Source of the DNA: Yinghuangia soli
GTDB lineage: Bacteria > Actinomycetota > Actinomycetes > Streptomycetales > Streptomycetaceae
Assembly: GCF_021502675.1 (NCBI RefSeq)
Contig: NZ_JAKFHA010000044.1
Location: forward strand, 1 to 64,000
Direction: 5' to 3'
Length of the DNA stretch: 64,000 nucleotides
Position numbers and translations under genes: made by a program. This document shows positions 43,125-51,541 of this stretch, piece after piece (position 1 is the first letter of the stretch; each line of letters begins with the position of its first letter). The notes beneath the pieces are model-generated. The model searched no databases. It had not been told where the DNA came from and saw only the letters and a program-made list of their open reading frames with translations.

Positions 43125-43886
43125 TCAGGGGGCCCAGGGGCCGAGCATCTCCTTGACGGCGTCCGTCGCCGCGAACTGCAGGAGCGGGCCGAACGTGATC
43201 CGGCCGACGCCGAGGCGGCGGAAGCGCTCGAGGTCGTGTTTGACGGGGTGGGCCGTGGAGTTCACCGGGACGGAGACCGCGCCGACCACGGCTGCGAGCA
43301 GTTCGTCATTGTCCTGGATGCGCACGGGATAGAGGCTGTCGGCGCCGGCCTGCTCCATGGCGCGCAGCCGTTCGATCGCTTCGTCGAGGACGCCGGCCGG
43401 ATCCGGCGCGTGGATGAACAGGTCGGTGCGCCCGTTGACCCAGATGGGGATCCCCGCGTCGTCGGCCGCGGCACGCAGTCCGGCGATGTAGGCGGCGTGC
43501 TCTTGCGTGCTGCGTACGCGTCCGCCTTCCGAATGCACGGTGTCCTCGACGTTGAGGCCGACGCCGCCGACCTCGGTGAGACCGGCGATGAGGTCCGCGG
43601 GCTGCTGCCCGTACCCGGCTTCGAGGTCCACGGACACCGGGACATCGACTGCCGCGATGATCGGCCTGACCGCAGCGAGCACCTCCTCGAAGGTCTGCCC
43701 CTCCTGGTCCTTGGCTCCCCGGGAATCCGCCAGCGGATGACTGCCGATCGTCAGCGCCGGGAACCCGGCGGCGACCGCGGTCCGCGCCGACCACACGTCC
43801 CAGACGGTCGGCAGTACGAGCGGCTGGTGTTGGGCATGCAACTGGCTGAGGCGTCGAGCGCGCTCGACGGTGACGCGTGAGTCCAT
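43125..43886 (-). CDS. isocitrate lyase/PEP mutase superfamily protein
   Basis: A 253-residue TIM-barrel enzyme: LVLPTVWDVWSARTAVAAGF, ALTIGSHPLADSRGAKDQEG, VPVSVDLEAGYG (metal-binding Asp/Glu), GVGLNVEDTVHSEGG and GRTDLFIHAPD. The superfamily makes or breaks C-C or C-P bonds next to a carboxylate. This subgroup lacks the KKCGH isocitrate lyase motif and is usually called oxaloacetate decarboxylase-like or carboxyphosphonoenolpyruvate-mutase-like. A -10 TAGCGT seven bases before the ATG suggests leaderless expression. Confidence 0.86.
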   Translation of the reverse strand: MDSRVTVERARRLSQLHAQHQPLVLPTVWDVWSARTAVAAGFPALTIGSHPLADSRGAKDQEGQTFEEVLAAVRPIIAAVDVPVSVDLEAGYGQQPADLIAGLTEVGGVGLNVEDTVHSEGGRVRSTQEHAAYIAGLRAAADDAGIPIWVNGRTDLFIHAPDPAGVLDEAIERLRAMEQAGADSLYPVRIQDNDELLAAVVGAVSVPVNSTAHPVKHDLERFRRLGVGRITFGPLLQFAATDAVKEMLGPWAP

Positions 43887-43893
43887 GCCATGG

Positions 43894-43899
43894 ACGCTA
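43894..43899 (-). promoter_or_regulatory. -10 box of the PEP-mutase-family gene (leaderless)
   Basis: TAGCGT on the minus strand, seven bases before the ATG at 43886. Confidence 0.4.
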
Positions 43900-44002
43900 C
43901 CCCCCGGATCACGGCATCGGGCGCTTCGACCTGGTGCGGGGGACATATGTGCGGGGGCCGTGCGGACACGTTTGCTCTGTGTCCCACGGCCCCCGGGGCC
44001 TC

Positions 44003-45277
44003 TCAAGCGGCCTTGGTCAGGGTGGACCGGTCGGGCCGGGCTGTGTGTCGAGCGGTCTCTGCGAGGGTGTCCACCGCCGGTCGGGCGTCCTGGCGCGGCC
44101 ACAAGAGGAGTGCGGCGACGGTGCCGGCCGCGGCAAGGCCGGCGAGGAGGGACCAGGTGACGGTGAAGCCGGCGTTCGTGCCGAGCCATCCCGCGATGGG
44201 GTAGGTGATCAGCCAGGCCAGGTGCGACAGGGAGAACTGGGCGGCGAAGACCTCGGGGACCGCGTTCGGGGCGACGGACGCCCTCAGCACGCTGCCCGTC
44301 GGCGTGACGATCAACGCCATCCCGATACCGATCACGGCCCAGACGACTGCGGTACCGGCTCGGGTGGCCAGGCCCGAGGCGACGAGCGCGACTGCGGCGA
44401 TCGTGCCGCCGACGAGGACGCCGGCGCCGGTCAGCATGACCGAGCGGGCGGCGACCCGGTCGAGCACGCGCGGCAGCGCCAGAGCGGCCAGAAGGGTGCC
44501 GCCGCCGGAGGCGGCCAGCATCCAGCCGACGTCCGACTGCGAGCCGCCGAGGTTGTCGCGTACGTGGTTCACGGTGTTGACGATGACGATCGAACCCGCC
44601 GCCGCCACCACGAGGTTGAGGGCCAAGAGGCCGCGCAGCCGAGGCGTCGTGAAGAAGGTCCGGATGCCTGCGGCTGCCTTGTCCCACGCCCGGGTGTGCG
44701 CGCTGGGGCGGGCGTCGGGGATGCGCGTGGGAAGGATGAGCAGCGCCGAGACGAGGAAGCCGGCGGACGTGCCGAGGAAGAGCCGGTCGAAACTCATGAA
44801 CGCCAGGGCCACGGCCGTCAGTACGGGGCTGAGCAGGCTCTCCATCGTGTACGCGACCTGCGAGGCGGAGAGTGCCCGCGTGTAGTCGGACTCGTCGGTG
44901 ACGACGTCGGGGATGACGGCCTGGAAGGTCGGAGTGAACGCCGCCGAGGCCGCCTGGAGCACGCCGATCAGGACGTAGATGTGCCAGACCTCGGTGACGA
45001 AGGGGAGAGCCAGGACCACCGCTGCGCGCACGACGTCGAGGAGGACCAGGACCGTCCGTCTGGGGAAGCGGCCCACGTAGGCGGCGGCCGGCGGGGCGAT
45101 GAGCACGTACATGACCATCTTCACGGTCAGGGCGGTGCCGAGCACGATGCCGGCGTCCGGGCCGGCGAGCTCATAGGCGAGGAGTCCGAGGGCGACTGTG
45201 GTCAGACCGGTGCCGAACAGGGCGATGAGCTGGGCGCTGAAGAGGTAGCGGTAGTCGCGGATCGCGAAGAGGCGCAT
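44003..45277 (-). CDS. MFS exporter, NreB-like (nickel-type)
   Basis: A 424-residue, 12-helix transporter. Segments RDYRYLFSAQLIALFGTGL, TVALGLLAYELAGPDAGIVL, VWHIYVLIGVLQAASAAFTP and TFQAVIPDVVTDESDYTRAL match what I know of NreB-type nickel/cobalt resistance exporters. AAGGAA precedes the ATG; an in-frame GTG at 45358 has its own AAGGAG and would add 27 residues. Upstream lie a DUF156-type palindrome and a tiny His-containing open frame. Metal specificity is inferred, not shown. Confidence 0.8.
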   Translation of the reverse strand: MRLFAIRDYRYLFSAQLIALFGTGLTTVALGLLAYELAGPDAGIVLGTALTVKMVMYVLIAPPAAAYVGRFPRRTVLVLLDVVRAAVVLALPFVTEVWHIYVLIGVLQAASAAFTPTFQAVIPDVVTDESDYTRALSASQVAYTMESLLSPVLTAVALAFMSFDRLFLGTSAGFLVSALLILPTRIPDARPSAHTRAWDKAAAGIRTFFTTPRLRGLLALNLVVAAAGSIVIVNTVNHVRDNLGGSQSDVGWMLAASGGGTLLAALALPRVLDRVAARSVMLTGAGVLVGGTIAAVALVASGLATRAGTAVVWAVIGIGMALIVTPTGSVLRASVAPNAVPEVFAAQFSLSHLAWLITYPIAGWLGTNAGFTVTWSLLAGLAAAGTVAALLLWPRQDARPAVDTLAETARHTARPDRSTLTKAA

Positions 45278-45359
45278 GGCGGGTTCCTTGGGGCGTGGGG
45301 TGGTGCGCGGCTTGGGGGCGGGGCGCGTGGGCCGGGACAGCGGCGTGCGTTCGTACACA

Positions 45360-45419
45360 TCAGTGGTGCTCCTTGCGGTGAGTGCGTGATCCGGGCGGGT
45401 TGCTGGTGTCCATCCTCAT
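45360..45419 (-). CDS. putative leader peptide upstream of the exporter
   Basis: A 19-codon open frame, MRMDTSNPPGSRTHRKEHH, starts four bases after a -10-like TATACG inside the palindrome at 45425. It ends in HRKEHH and overlaps the GTG 45358 region, whose AAGGAG lies within its last codons. It could couple translation or sense metal, or be accidental. Confidence 0.3.
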   Translation of the reverse strand: MRMDTSNPPGSRTHRKEHH

Positions 45420-45424
45420 GAAAC

Positions 45425-45445
45425 GTATACCCCCAGGGGGTATAC
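45425..45445. promoter_or_regulatory. DUF156 (CsoR/RcnR/InrS)-type operator
   Basis: A perfect inverted repeat with ten-base arms GTATACCCCC and GGGGGTATAC around one A. The G-tract/TA design is that of DUF156 metal-sensor operators. It overlaps -10-like boxes on both strands, upstream of the NreB-like gene. No DUF156 gene is in the window. Confidence 0.65.
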
Positions 45446-45493
45446 TGGCAAGAGTCTGCGGCGCCGAGGAACGCAGTCCGAGGCGGAGCCGGA

Positions 45494-46093
45494 TCAGCCT
45501 CTGCCGTGCGGGATCGCGAGTGCGGCTCGGACGGTCGCTTCGATCGTCCGTCCGGCGTCGTCCCGGGCGAGCCGCCTGGCGGCGACTTCGTCCGCTGCCA
45601 GGTGGATCAGGCCGTAGGTCGTGGCGACGAGCCAGTCCCGCGGCAGGTCGGTACGGAAGTCGCCTTCGTCCTGGCCGCGTCCGATCAGTGCGTCGACGCG
45701 GCCGAGCATCACCTCGTGCCGCCGGCGGACGCCGGACTCTCCGAAGGTGAGAACGGCCGCGGCCCGCAGGCCGAGGCAGCCGTCGAGTACCTGCCAGGAG
45801 GCCCGGACCAGGCGGCTGAGAGCGTCGGCTGCTGTCCCGGATTGCGGTTCGGCGGCGTCGAACGCCTGCTGGGCGTGCGTCAAGGTGTCGTGCAACACGG
45901 CTTCCAGCAGCTCCTCGCGCGACGAGAAGTGTCCGTACAGCGTGACCCGTCCGACGCCCGCCGCCTGCGCGATCTCGGTCATGCTGGCGGACGGGTTGCG
46001 GCCGAAGCACTCCCGGCCGGCCTTGATGATCGCGGCGAGGTTGCGTTCGGCGTCGGCGCGGCGGCGCTGGTCAGGGGTCACGCGAGGAGCCAT
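45494..46093 (-). CDS. TetR/AcrR family regulator
   Basis: A 199-residue repressor: RRADAERNLAAIIKAGRECF, SMTEIAQAAGVGRVTLYGHF, SSREELLEAVLHDTL, then a helical ligand domain with GCLGLRAAAVLTFGE. It lies 112 bases downstream of the DHA2 exporter gene in the same direction and upstream of the NreB-like gene. It most likely controls the DHA2 exporter, a common pairing. The ATG is preceded by only a weak ribosome site. Confidence 0.87.
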   Translation of the reverse strand: MAPRVTPDQRRRADAERNLAAIIKAGRECFGRNPSASMTEIAQAAGVGRVTLYGHFSSREELLEAVLHDTLTHAQQAFDAAEPQSGTAADALSRLVRASWQVLDGCLGLRAAAVLTFGESGVRRRHEVMLGRVDALIGRGQDEGDFRTDLPRDWLVATTYGLIHLAADEVAARRLARDDAGRTIEATVRAALAIPHGRG

Positions 46094-46119
46094 GGTCGAA
46101 GCCTATGTGCGAGTCCGAT

Positions 46120-46216
46120 CAGTGGACGTGCCGAGTCGGCGGGCGCGCCGGGTTCAGTGGACGTGCCGAGTCGGCAAGCGCGCCGGGTTCAGTGGACGTG
46201 CCGAGTCAGTGGACGT
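46120..46216. repeat. 35-base tandem repeat at the end of the DHA2 gene
   Basis: CAGTGGACGTG recurs at 46120, 46155, 46190 and 46206. The first three are 35 bases apart with the same following CCGAGTCGG...GCGCGCCGGGTT. The last copy contains the stop codon region of the exporter gene (its HVH-stop on the minus strand), so the 3' end of that gene appears to have been copied repeatedly. Confidence 0.75.
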
Positions 46217-47663
46217 GTCGAGGACCGTCTCTGACCGGCAGTGGTGCGCGCGGCGCGAGGGCCAGCATGACCAGCGCGGCCAGCGCGGCGGCCGCGGCGC
46301 AGCCGAGGAACGCGTCGGTGTATCCCTCGACCGTTGCCGACGCAGGCGTGAGCGAGGCGGCGGCCGCCGCGGAGACCAGTGCCACGCCCAGCGCGCCGCC
46401 GAGTTCGTGGAAGGTGTTGACCAGCCCGGACACGAGCCCGGCTTCGCGGTGGTCGACGTGCGCCATCGCGGTCGTCGTCGCCGCGACGAAAGCGGGCCCG
46501 ACTCCGACTCCGGCCAGGATGAGACCGGGCAGGATGTCCGCGAGGCCTCCGTCGGCCGGAAGCTGCGTCAGCCACGCGGCACCAACCGCTGTGATCGCCA
46601 GACCCGTTGCGGCGATCGGTCCGGGACCGAAGCGTGTCAGCAGGTTTGCGGCCAAATGCGCTCCCAGGCCTACAGCTATGGCGACCGGCAGGAATGCCAG
46701 GCCGGTTCGCAGGGCACTGAGTCCGACGACCTGCTGGAGGTACAGCGAGCCGAGGAAGAACGAGCTGATCAGCAGTCCGGTGGCGACCAGCATGGTGAAC
46801 GCACCGGTCACCACAGCCCGTCGGGTGAGCAACGCGGGCTTCAGCAGCGGCTCTTGCGTCGCGCTCTCCACGGCAAGGAAGACGGGGTACAACACGGCGG
46901 CCCCCAGGATCGGGAGCCAGACGGTCATGTCGGTCCACGAGTTGTCGCCGTAGCGGGTGACTCCGAGGATCAGGAGGGCTGTCGCGGCGGTCACCAGAAT
47001 CGCGCCGGGAATGTCGAGGCGGCCGGACCGCTCGGAGCGTCGAGCCTCCGGCACGAGGGCCAGTACGGCGACGAACACTGCTGTGCCCACAGGTACGTTG
47101 ACGAAGAAGATCCATTCCCAGCCGGGCCCCGAGGTGAGGAGTCCGCCCACGAGGACCCCGGCGGCGGATCCCGTCGCGCCGACACCGGCCCACACGCCGA
47201 GCGCCTTGTTGCGCTCGGCGCCGCGGAAGGTGGTCGTGACCAGCGCCAGGGCGGCGGGCGACAGCAGCGCCGCTCCGACGCCTTGCGTCATGCGCCCGGC
47301 GATCAGCAGGGCACCGCTGTCCGCCAATCCGCTGACCAGCGACGCCGCGGTGAACACCACGAGCCCGGCCAGGAAGGTGGTGCGCCGGCCGAGCACATCG
47401 GCCAACCGCCCGCCGAGGAGCATGAGTCCGCCGAAGACGAGCGCGTACGAGGTCACCACCCACGTGAGTGCCTCGCGCCCGAGGCCGAGGTCGTCGCCGA
47501 TGCTCGGCAGGGCGACGTTCACGACGGTGATGTCAAGGATCAGCATGAACTGGGCAAGGCACAGCAGGACAAGAACCAGCCACGGGTGCCGAGGGGTTGC
47601 CTCGGTCACCGGCGCCGCCGCCACCTTTTCCGGATGGTGCTGATGGTGCGCATCGTGGCTCAC
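46206..47663 (-). CDS. DHA2-family MFS drug exporter with a His-rich N-terminus
   Basis: A 485-residue, 14-helix exporter of the EmrB/QacA type: MLILDITVVNVALPSIGDDL, LLGGRLADVLGRR, GPGWEWIFFVNVPVG and AGLVSGLVNTFHELGGALG. The N-terminus SHDAHHQHHPEK has five His in nine residues and could bind a metal. The ATG lies close to a GGAGG-like site. A near-perfect inverted repeat at 47730-47749 lies in its promoter region. It probably exports a cationic drug or dye, with the downstream TetR as repressor. Confidence 0.88.
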   Translation of the reverse strand: MSHDAHHQHHPEKVAAAPVTEATPRHPWLVLVLLCLAQFMLILDITVVNVALPSIGDDLGLGREALTWVVTSYALVFGGLMLLGGRLADVLGRRTTFLAGLVVFTAASLVSGLADSGALLIAGRMTQGVGAALLSPAALALVTTTFRGAERNKALGVWAGVGATGSAAGVLVGGLLTSGPGWEWIFFVNVPVGTAVFVAVLALVPEARRSERSGRLDIPGAILVTAATALLILGVTRYGDNSWTDMTVWLPILGAAVLYPVFLAVESATQEPLLKPALLTRRAVVTGAFTMLVATGLLISSFFLGSLYLQQVVGLSALRTGLAFLPVAIAVGLGAHLAANLLTRFGPGPIAATGLAITAVGAAWLTQLPADGGLADILPGLILAGVGVGPAFVAATTTAMAHVDHREAGLVSGLVNTFHELGGALGVALVSAAAAASLTPASATVEGYTDAFLGCAAAAALAALVMLALAPRAPLPVRDGPRHVH

Positions 47664-47729
47664 GGGAGGCTCCTCGCATCAGAATAAGTCGAACAGTGAT
47701 GTCTGACTTAAGCTAACGCGCTGAGGCAT

Positions 47730-47749
47730 CTCAGACAATGGTGTTTGAG
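47730..47749. promoter_or_regulatory. inverted repeat upstream of the DHA2 exporter
   Basis: CTCAGACA (47730-47737), ATGG, TGTTTGAG (47742-47749): seven of eight paired positions match. A further TGTCTGACT half lies at 47699-47707. This is the only structure seen in the 222-base divergent spacer and is a likely repressor site. Confidence 0.55.
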
Positions 47750-47885
47750 TTAGGGGAATCGCCGACGCGCGGGGCGTCGTCCTTCTTCTGCGTCGAAGCG
47801 TCTTGCGCGACGAGGAGTTCGGCGGCCTCGCCTGGCTGCGGCGTCGGGGGTGTGGTGTGCTGGAAGAGTCCCCTGGAGCACAATC

Positions 47886-48722
47886 GTGCGAGTCTTCCCG
47901 GCACACATCGCTGCGACCGCCCCCCGGCCGGTGGAACGACCGCTGTCGGCAGGCGTATTGCTTCCGGTGCGCAAGCTCGTGGCCGCTTGGTCGGGCATCG
48001 TGGCCGTCGCCGCGCTTGCCTGGGTGCTGACCGCGGGCCAGGCCCGGGACATGGGCATCGAACCGGGCACGATGGGCATGGCGTTGCCGCTGTTCCTGGT
48101 GATGTGGGTGGGCATGATGGCGGCGATGATGCTGCCGTCGGTCGCGCCCGTCGCGGTGACGTGGACGCGAGCCATCGCCCGCCGGACGAACGGCGCAGAG
48201 CGCGTGCTGCGCACCGGCACCTTCCTGTCGGGCTATCTGCTGGTATGGACGGCGTTCGGGCTGCTCGCGTACGGCGGACTGGCCCTGACCGGCGACCTGG
48301 TCGAGGAGCACCGGCAGGCCGGACGCTGGATCGGCGCCTCGGCGTTCGCGCTGGCCGGGCTCTACCAACTCGGCCCGCTCAAGGACATCTGCCTGCGGCA
48401 CTGCCGCAGCCCGATGGCACAGCTCATGCGGTACGCGAACTTCCACCCGCGGGCGAGGGACTTCCGGGTGGGCGCGCACCACGGGGCATACTGCCTCGGC
48501 TGCTGCTGGGCGCTCATGGTGGTGCTGATCCCGCTCGGTGTCATGAACATCGCCGCGATGGCCGGGATCGCCGTGCTGATCTTCCTGGAGAAGCTGTGGC
48601 GGCACGGCCCGCTGCTCGCACGGGTGGCCGGCATCGGGTTTCTGGTGGTCGCGGTGCTGGTGCCGTTCCAGAGCTGGATGCTCCCGGGGCTTACCACGTC
48701 CGGCGGCGGCATGACCATGTGA
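47886..48722 (+). CDS. DUF2182 integral membrane protein
   Basis: A 278-residue membrane protein. GTG 47886 follows GGAG by seven bases. The family core is seen as MALPLFLVMWVGMMAAMMLP, SVAPVAVTWTRA, GYLLVWTAFGLLAYG, LAGLYQLGPLKDICLRHCRS, and GAHHGAYCLGCCWALMVVLI with conserved Cys/His. DUF2182 proteins are predicted metal-binding membrane proteins. They are repeatedly found beside DUF1326 genes, as here, but the function is unknown. Confidence 0.85.
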   Translation: MRVFPAHIAATAPRPVERPLSAGVLLPVRKLVAAWSGIVAVAALAWVLTAGQARDMGIEPGTMGMALPLFLVMWVGMMAAMMLPSVAPVAVTWTRAIARRTNGAERVLRTGTFLSGYLLVWTAFGLLAYGGLALTGDLVEEHRQAGRWIGASAFALAGLYQLGPLKDICLRHCRSPMAQLMRYANFHPRARDFRVGAHHGAYCLGCCWALMVVLIPLGVMNIAAMAGIAVLIFLEKLWRHGPLLARVAGIGFLVVAVLVPFQSWMLPGLTTSGGGMTM

Positions 48723-48864
48723 TCACGTTGCCCGCCGCGGGCTTCCCTCTCTGCCGGTCGGGGCGGAGGATTGACCTGAGGCCGTTCCCGAGGAACGGAC
48801 TCGGGAGCGGTCGGCCTGTATTCCTCCCTCGATCCGTGCGGGAGGAGGATAGGAGGGCGGCCCG

Positions 48865-49524
48865 ATGACCGATCAAGCCACTGCCGAAGCCGTCCGATGG
48901 CATGTGGTCGGCGATTGGTTCGACACGTGCAAGTGCGCCATCCCGTGTCCCTGCACGTTCGCGCAGCCGCCGACGTACGGCGATTGCGAGGGGGTGCTCG
49001 TCTGGCACATCCGCGAGGGCAGCTACGGCGACGTGCGGCTCGACGGCCTCAATGTCCTGATGCTGGGATCCTTCACCGGCAACGTGTGGACCGGTGAACA
49101 TACCGACCCCTACGCCGCCGTCTTCCTCGACGAACGCGCCGACGAGCAGCAGCGCGCCGCCTTGGGCGCGATCTTCGGCGGCGAAGCGGGCGGCTGGCCT
49201 GCGCAGTTCGGTGCGATGTTCCAGCCGGAGATGCGCGGCATGGAGTTCGCGCCGATCCATGTGCGGATCGACGACGACCTCGGGACGTGGAGCGCGGAGA
49301 TCCCCGGAAAGGTCACCGCGAGCGCCGAGGCCCTCGGCGGGCCCACCACGCCCGATGGTGCCCGCGTCCAGGTCCTCAACGCCCCCGGCGCCGAGGTCGG
49401 ACCCGGGCAGGTGGCCACGTGGGGCCGCGCCACGACCGACCGCGCCGACGCCTTCGGCTTCGCGTGGGACCGCGCCGGAAGGTCGAGCAAGTACTTCCCC
49501 TTCGACTGGACAGGCCCGGACTGA
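48865..49524 (+). CDS. DUF1326 domain-containing protein
   Basis: A 219-residue cytoplasmic protein. The signature is at the start: WHVVGDWFDTCKCAIPCPCT with the Cys-rich CxCxxPCPC motif. It continues ALVVGG-type segments such as GVLVWHIREGSYG, LNVLMLGSFTGNVW, and the late YFPFDWTGPD. The Cys cluster could bind metal. A strong GGAGG site precedes the ATG. It follows DUF2182 by 142 bases, probably as one operon; the pair's widespread linkage suggests a joint role. Confidence 0.86.
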   Translation: MTDQATAEAVRWHVVGDWFDTCKCAIPCPCTFAQPPTYGDCEGVLVWHIREGSYGDVRLDGLNVLMLGSFTGNVWTGEHTDPYAAVFLDERADEQQRAALGAIFGGEAGGWPAQFGAMFQPEMRGMEFAPIHVRIDDDLGTWSAEIPGKVTASAEALGGPTTPDGARVQVLNAPGAEVGPGQVATWGRATTDRADAFGFAWDRAGRSSKYFPFDWTGPD

Positions 49525-49577
49525 CGAATCGGGTGCATGGGTGAGCGAACGGTCGGGTGCTGCGCGGCCCCGGACGA

Positions 49578-49629
49578 GGTCAGCTGCCGCGGGTCCAGGC
49601 GGGGGTCAGCTGTCGCGGGTCCACGCGGG
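49578..49629. repeat. 26-base tandem duplication at the end of the NTF2-like gene
   Basis: The 26-base unit at 49578-49603 is repeated at 49604-49629 with two mismatches. The second copy encodes the last residues and stop of the NTF2-like protein (AWTRDS), the first an untranslated echo (AWTRGS). Confidence 0.75.
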
Positions 49630-50022
49630 CATGATGCGGATCTCGCGGATGCGCCAGCCTGCCGGGGTCCGGATTGCGGTCAGCTGCTGGCGCAGGCCGC
49701 CGGTGAAGTGCGGGGCTTCGCCGTCGCGGTAGTAGTACGTGATGCCGTTCGTGCGGACGGCGGCCTGGTCGCCGTCGAGGTCGACCAGGACGTCGGTGGT
49801 CGTGTGCTGGGTCTGCTGCCCCTCGACCTCGTTCCGGCGTATGAACCCGACGACGTCGCCGATGCCGTGGAGTTCGCCCCCGCGCGGCGAGTGGACCGCC
49901 ACGTCGCCGGCGAAGACGGTGGCGGCGTCGTCCCACCGCTTCTCGTCGAGCAGCAGCGCGAAGCGGCTGATCAGGTCGGTGATCTCGAAGCGGTCGGCGA
50001 TCGCGGTGTTGTCGGTGGACAT
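49606..50022 (-). CDS. SnoaL/NTF2-like protein
   Basis: A 138-residue cone-fold protein: ADRFEITDLISRFALLLDEK, RWDDAATVFAGDVAVHSP, TTTDVLVDLDGDQAAVRTNG, GWRIREIRIMPAWT. This subfamily includes small hydratases, isomerases and cyclases such as SnoaL and scytalone-dehydratase-like enzymes. A GAGGAAA site precedes the ATG. It lies 118 bases after the Gfo/Idh/MocA gene, in the same direction and probably the same operon. Confidence 0.85.
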   Translation of the reverse strand: MSTDNTAIADRFEITDLISRFALLLDEKRWDDAATVFAGDVAVHSPRGGELHGIGDVVGFIRRNEVEGQQTQHTTTDVLVDLDGDQAAVRTNGITYYYRDGEAPHFTGGLRQQLTAIRTPAGWRIREIRIMPAWTRDS

Positions 50023-50140
50023 GGTTTTCCTCGGTGGGTTCGGAGGGCGGTGGGGGTGGCGGGGGTGCCGGGGGTGGCGGGGGTCGGCGGGGTGTCCCTG
50101 GGCGGGACTTGCTGCTCCGGGCTGACCGGCCAAATGCGTG

Positions 50141-51229
50141 TCAGCGCAGGTGCAGGCGTGTGCCCGTGGACGCGGATTCGCGGATGGCGTCGAGTACGCG
50201 GTGGATCGAGGCCGCGGTGCCGAAGTCGGGAGTGATCGGTTCGCCGCTGCGGATGCCGCGGGCGAGGTCGGTGTAGACCTCGGCGACGTTGCCGACCGCC
50301 ACCGGCGCGTCGGGCAGGAGACGGCGTGCGGGGATCGGCAGCCGGACCTGCGTACCGGGGCCGTCGGATGCGTGGAGGGTGAACTCGGGGCCGACCAGGG
50401 AGTCGTCCGAGGCACGCAGCACGAGGCGGCCGGTGCGGCCGTGCACCTCGATGCGGAACCCCTCGCCGGCGGGGCCGCCGGTCATGAAGTGCGCCGAGGC
50501 CGCCGCGCCGGATTCGAGGAGCCCGTTCACCACGATCTGGTCCGGGGAGGTCACCGCGAGCTGCTCCGAGGTCTCCTCGAGCGTGATGGTGGTGATGCGG
50601 GTCGCCAGGGTCGCCGAGAGTTCCGTGAAGTCGCCCAGCGCGGAGCGGAACATGTCGAGCGAGTGGCCGCCCACGACGGCGACGTGGTTGACGCCCTTGG
50701 TCGCGTCGAAGAGGTCCGCGTAGCGGCTGGACCAGACGTCCGGAGAGGCCAGCGAATAGGAGAGCGAGGCGGACAGCACCTCGCCGATCCGGCCGTCCGC
50801 CACCAGGTCGTGCAGGTGCCGGACCGCGGGGTGGTTGCGGCTTTGGAGGCCTACCGCGTGCTGGACGCCTGCTTCCGCCGCCTGGGCCCGGAGGCTCTCG
50901 GCCGAGGCTGCGTCGAGGGCGAGCGGCCATTCGCAGTAGACGTGCTTTCCGGCGGCGATCGCCGCCGCCACGAGGCCGTCGCGGCGCGGCAGTTGGACGC
51001 CTATCACGACGAGGTCGACGTCAGGGTGGGCCATCAGCGCGTACGGGTCGTCGAACGCGTGCGCCGCGCCCCAGACGTCCGCCGCGGCCCGGGCGGACTC
51101 CGTACTGGTCCCGGCGACGGCGGTGATCGTGTAGTCGGGGAGGGCGCTCAGCGCGGGCAGGTGTACAGCACGTGCCCAGCCGCGCGTGGCGTGCGCGCCG
51201 ACGATGCCGACCTTGATGGTGTCTGTCAC
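50141..51229 (-). CDS. Gfo/Idh/MocA family oxidoreductase
   Basis: A 362-residue dehydrogenase with Rossmann motif IKVGIVGAHATRGWA, DVDLVVIGVQLPRR and AGKHVYCEWPLALDAASAES. It is clearly related to the protein at 22822 (shared VHLPALSALP.Y, AGKHV..EWPLA). GTG 51229 follows AAGGAAG. It is divergent from a LysR gene that probably controls it; the NTF2-like protein follows and may act on the same substrate. Confidence 0.87.
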   Translation of the reverse strand: MTDTIKVGIVGAHATRGWARAVHLPALSALPDYTITAVAGTSTESARAAADVWGAAHAFDDPYALMAHPDVDLVVIGVQLPRRDGLVAAAIAAGKHVYCEWPLALDAASAESLRAQAAEAGVQHAVGLQSRNHPAVRHLHDLVADGRIGEVLSASLSYSLASPDVWSSRYADLFDATKGVNHVAVVGGHSLDMFRSALGDFTELSATLATRITTITLEETSEQLAVTSPDQIVVNGLLESGAAASAHFMTGGPAGEGFRIEVHGRTGRLVLRASDDSLVGPEFTLHASDGPGTQVRLPIPARRLLPDAPVAVGNVAEVYTDLARGIRSGEPITPDFGTAASIHRVLDAIRESASTGTRLHLR

Positions 51230-51541
51230 AGGGGACTTCCTTGGTGGGAACGGGTGTTCTCGGACGGGGTCGGCGGGTGGCCCCGGATCCGGGCGTCCGC
51301 GGACGCTCGGTGCGGCCGGGCAGTGCGGACGCCGGGTGCGGCCGCGCGGTGCGGCCGCCGGCTTGAGGCCGCGGCTGCCGTGCCGGTCGAGGCGGGTGCC
51401 CGCCGACCGCCGGATTCCGGTGCTGCTCCACTGTCCGATCCGGCGCAGGCCATGATCAACGGGTAATCCCTGAACCCAGCGTTCACTCATACTTAGAGCT
51501 CACCGCGAGCGACCGAAGGCTCTTCGGATCCCGCACCCGTC

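Noticed and set aside
45360-46010. 216-codon minus-strand frame ending at 45360
   Set aside because: Mostly overlaps the TetR gene in another frame; only its last 19 codons were kept as a possible leader peptide.
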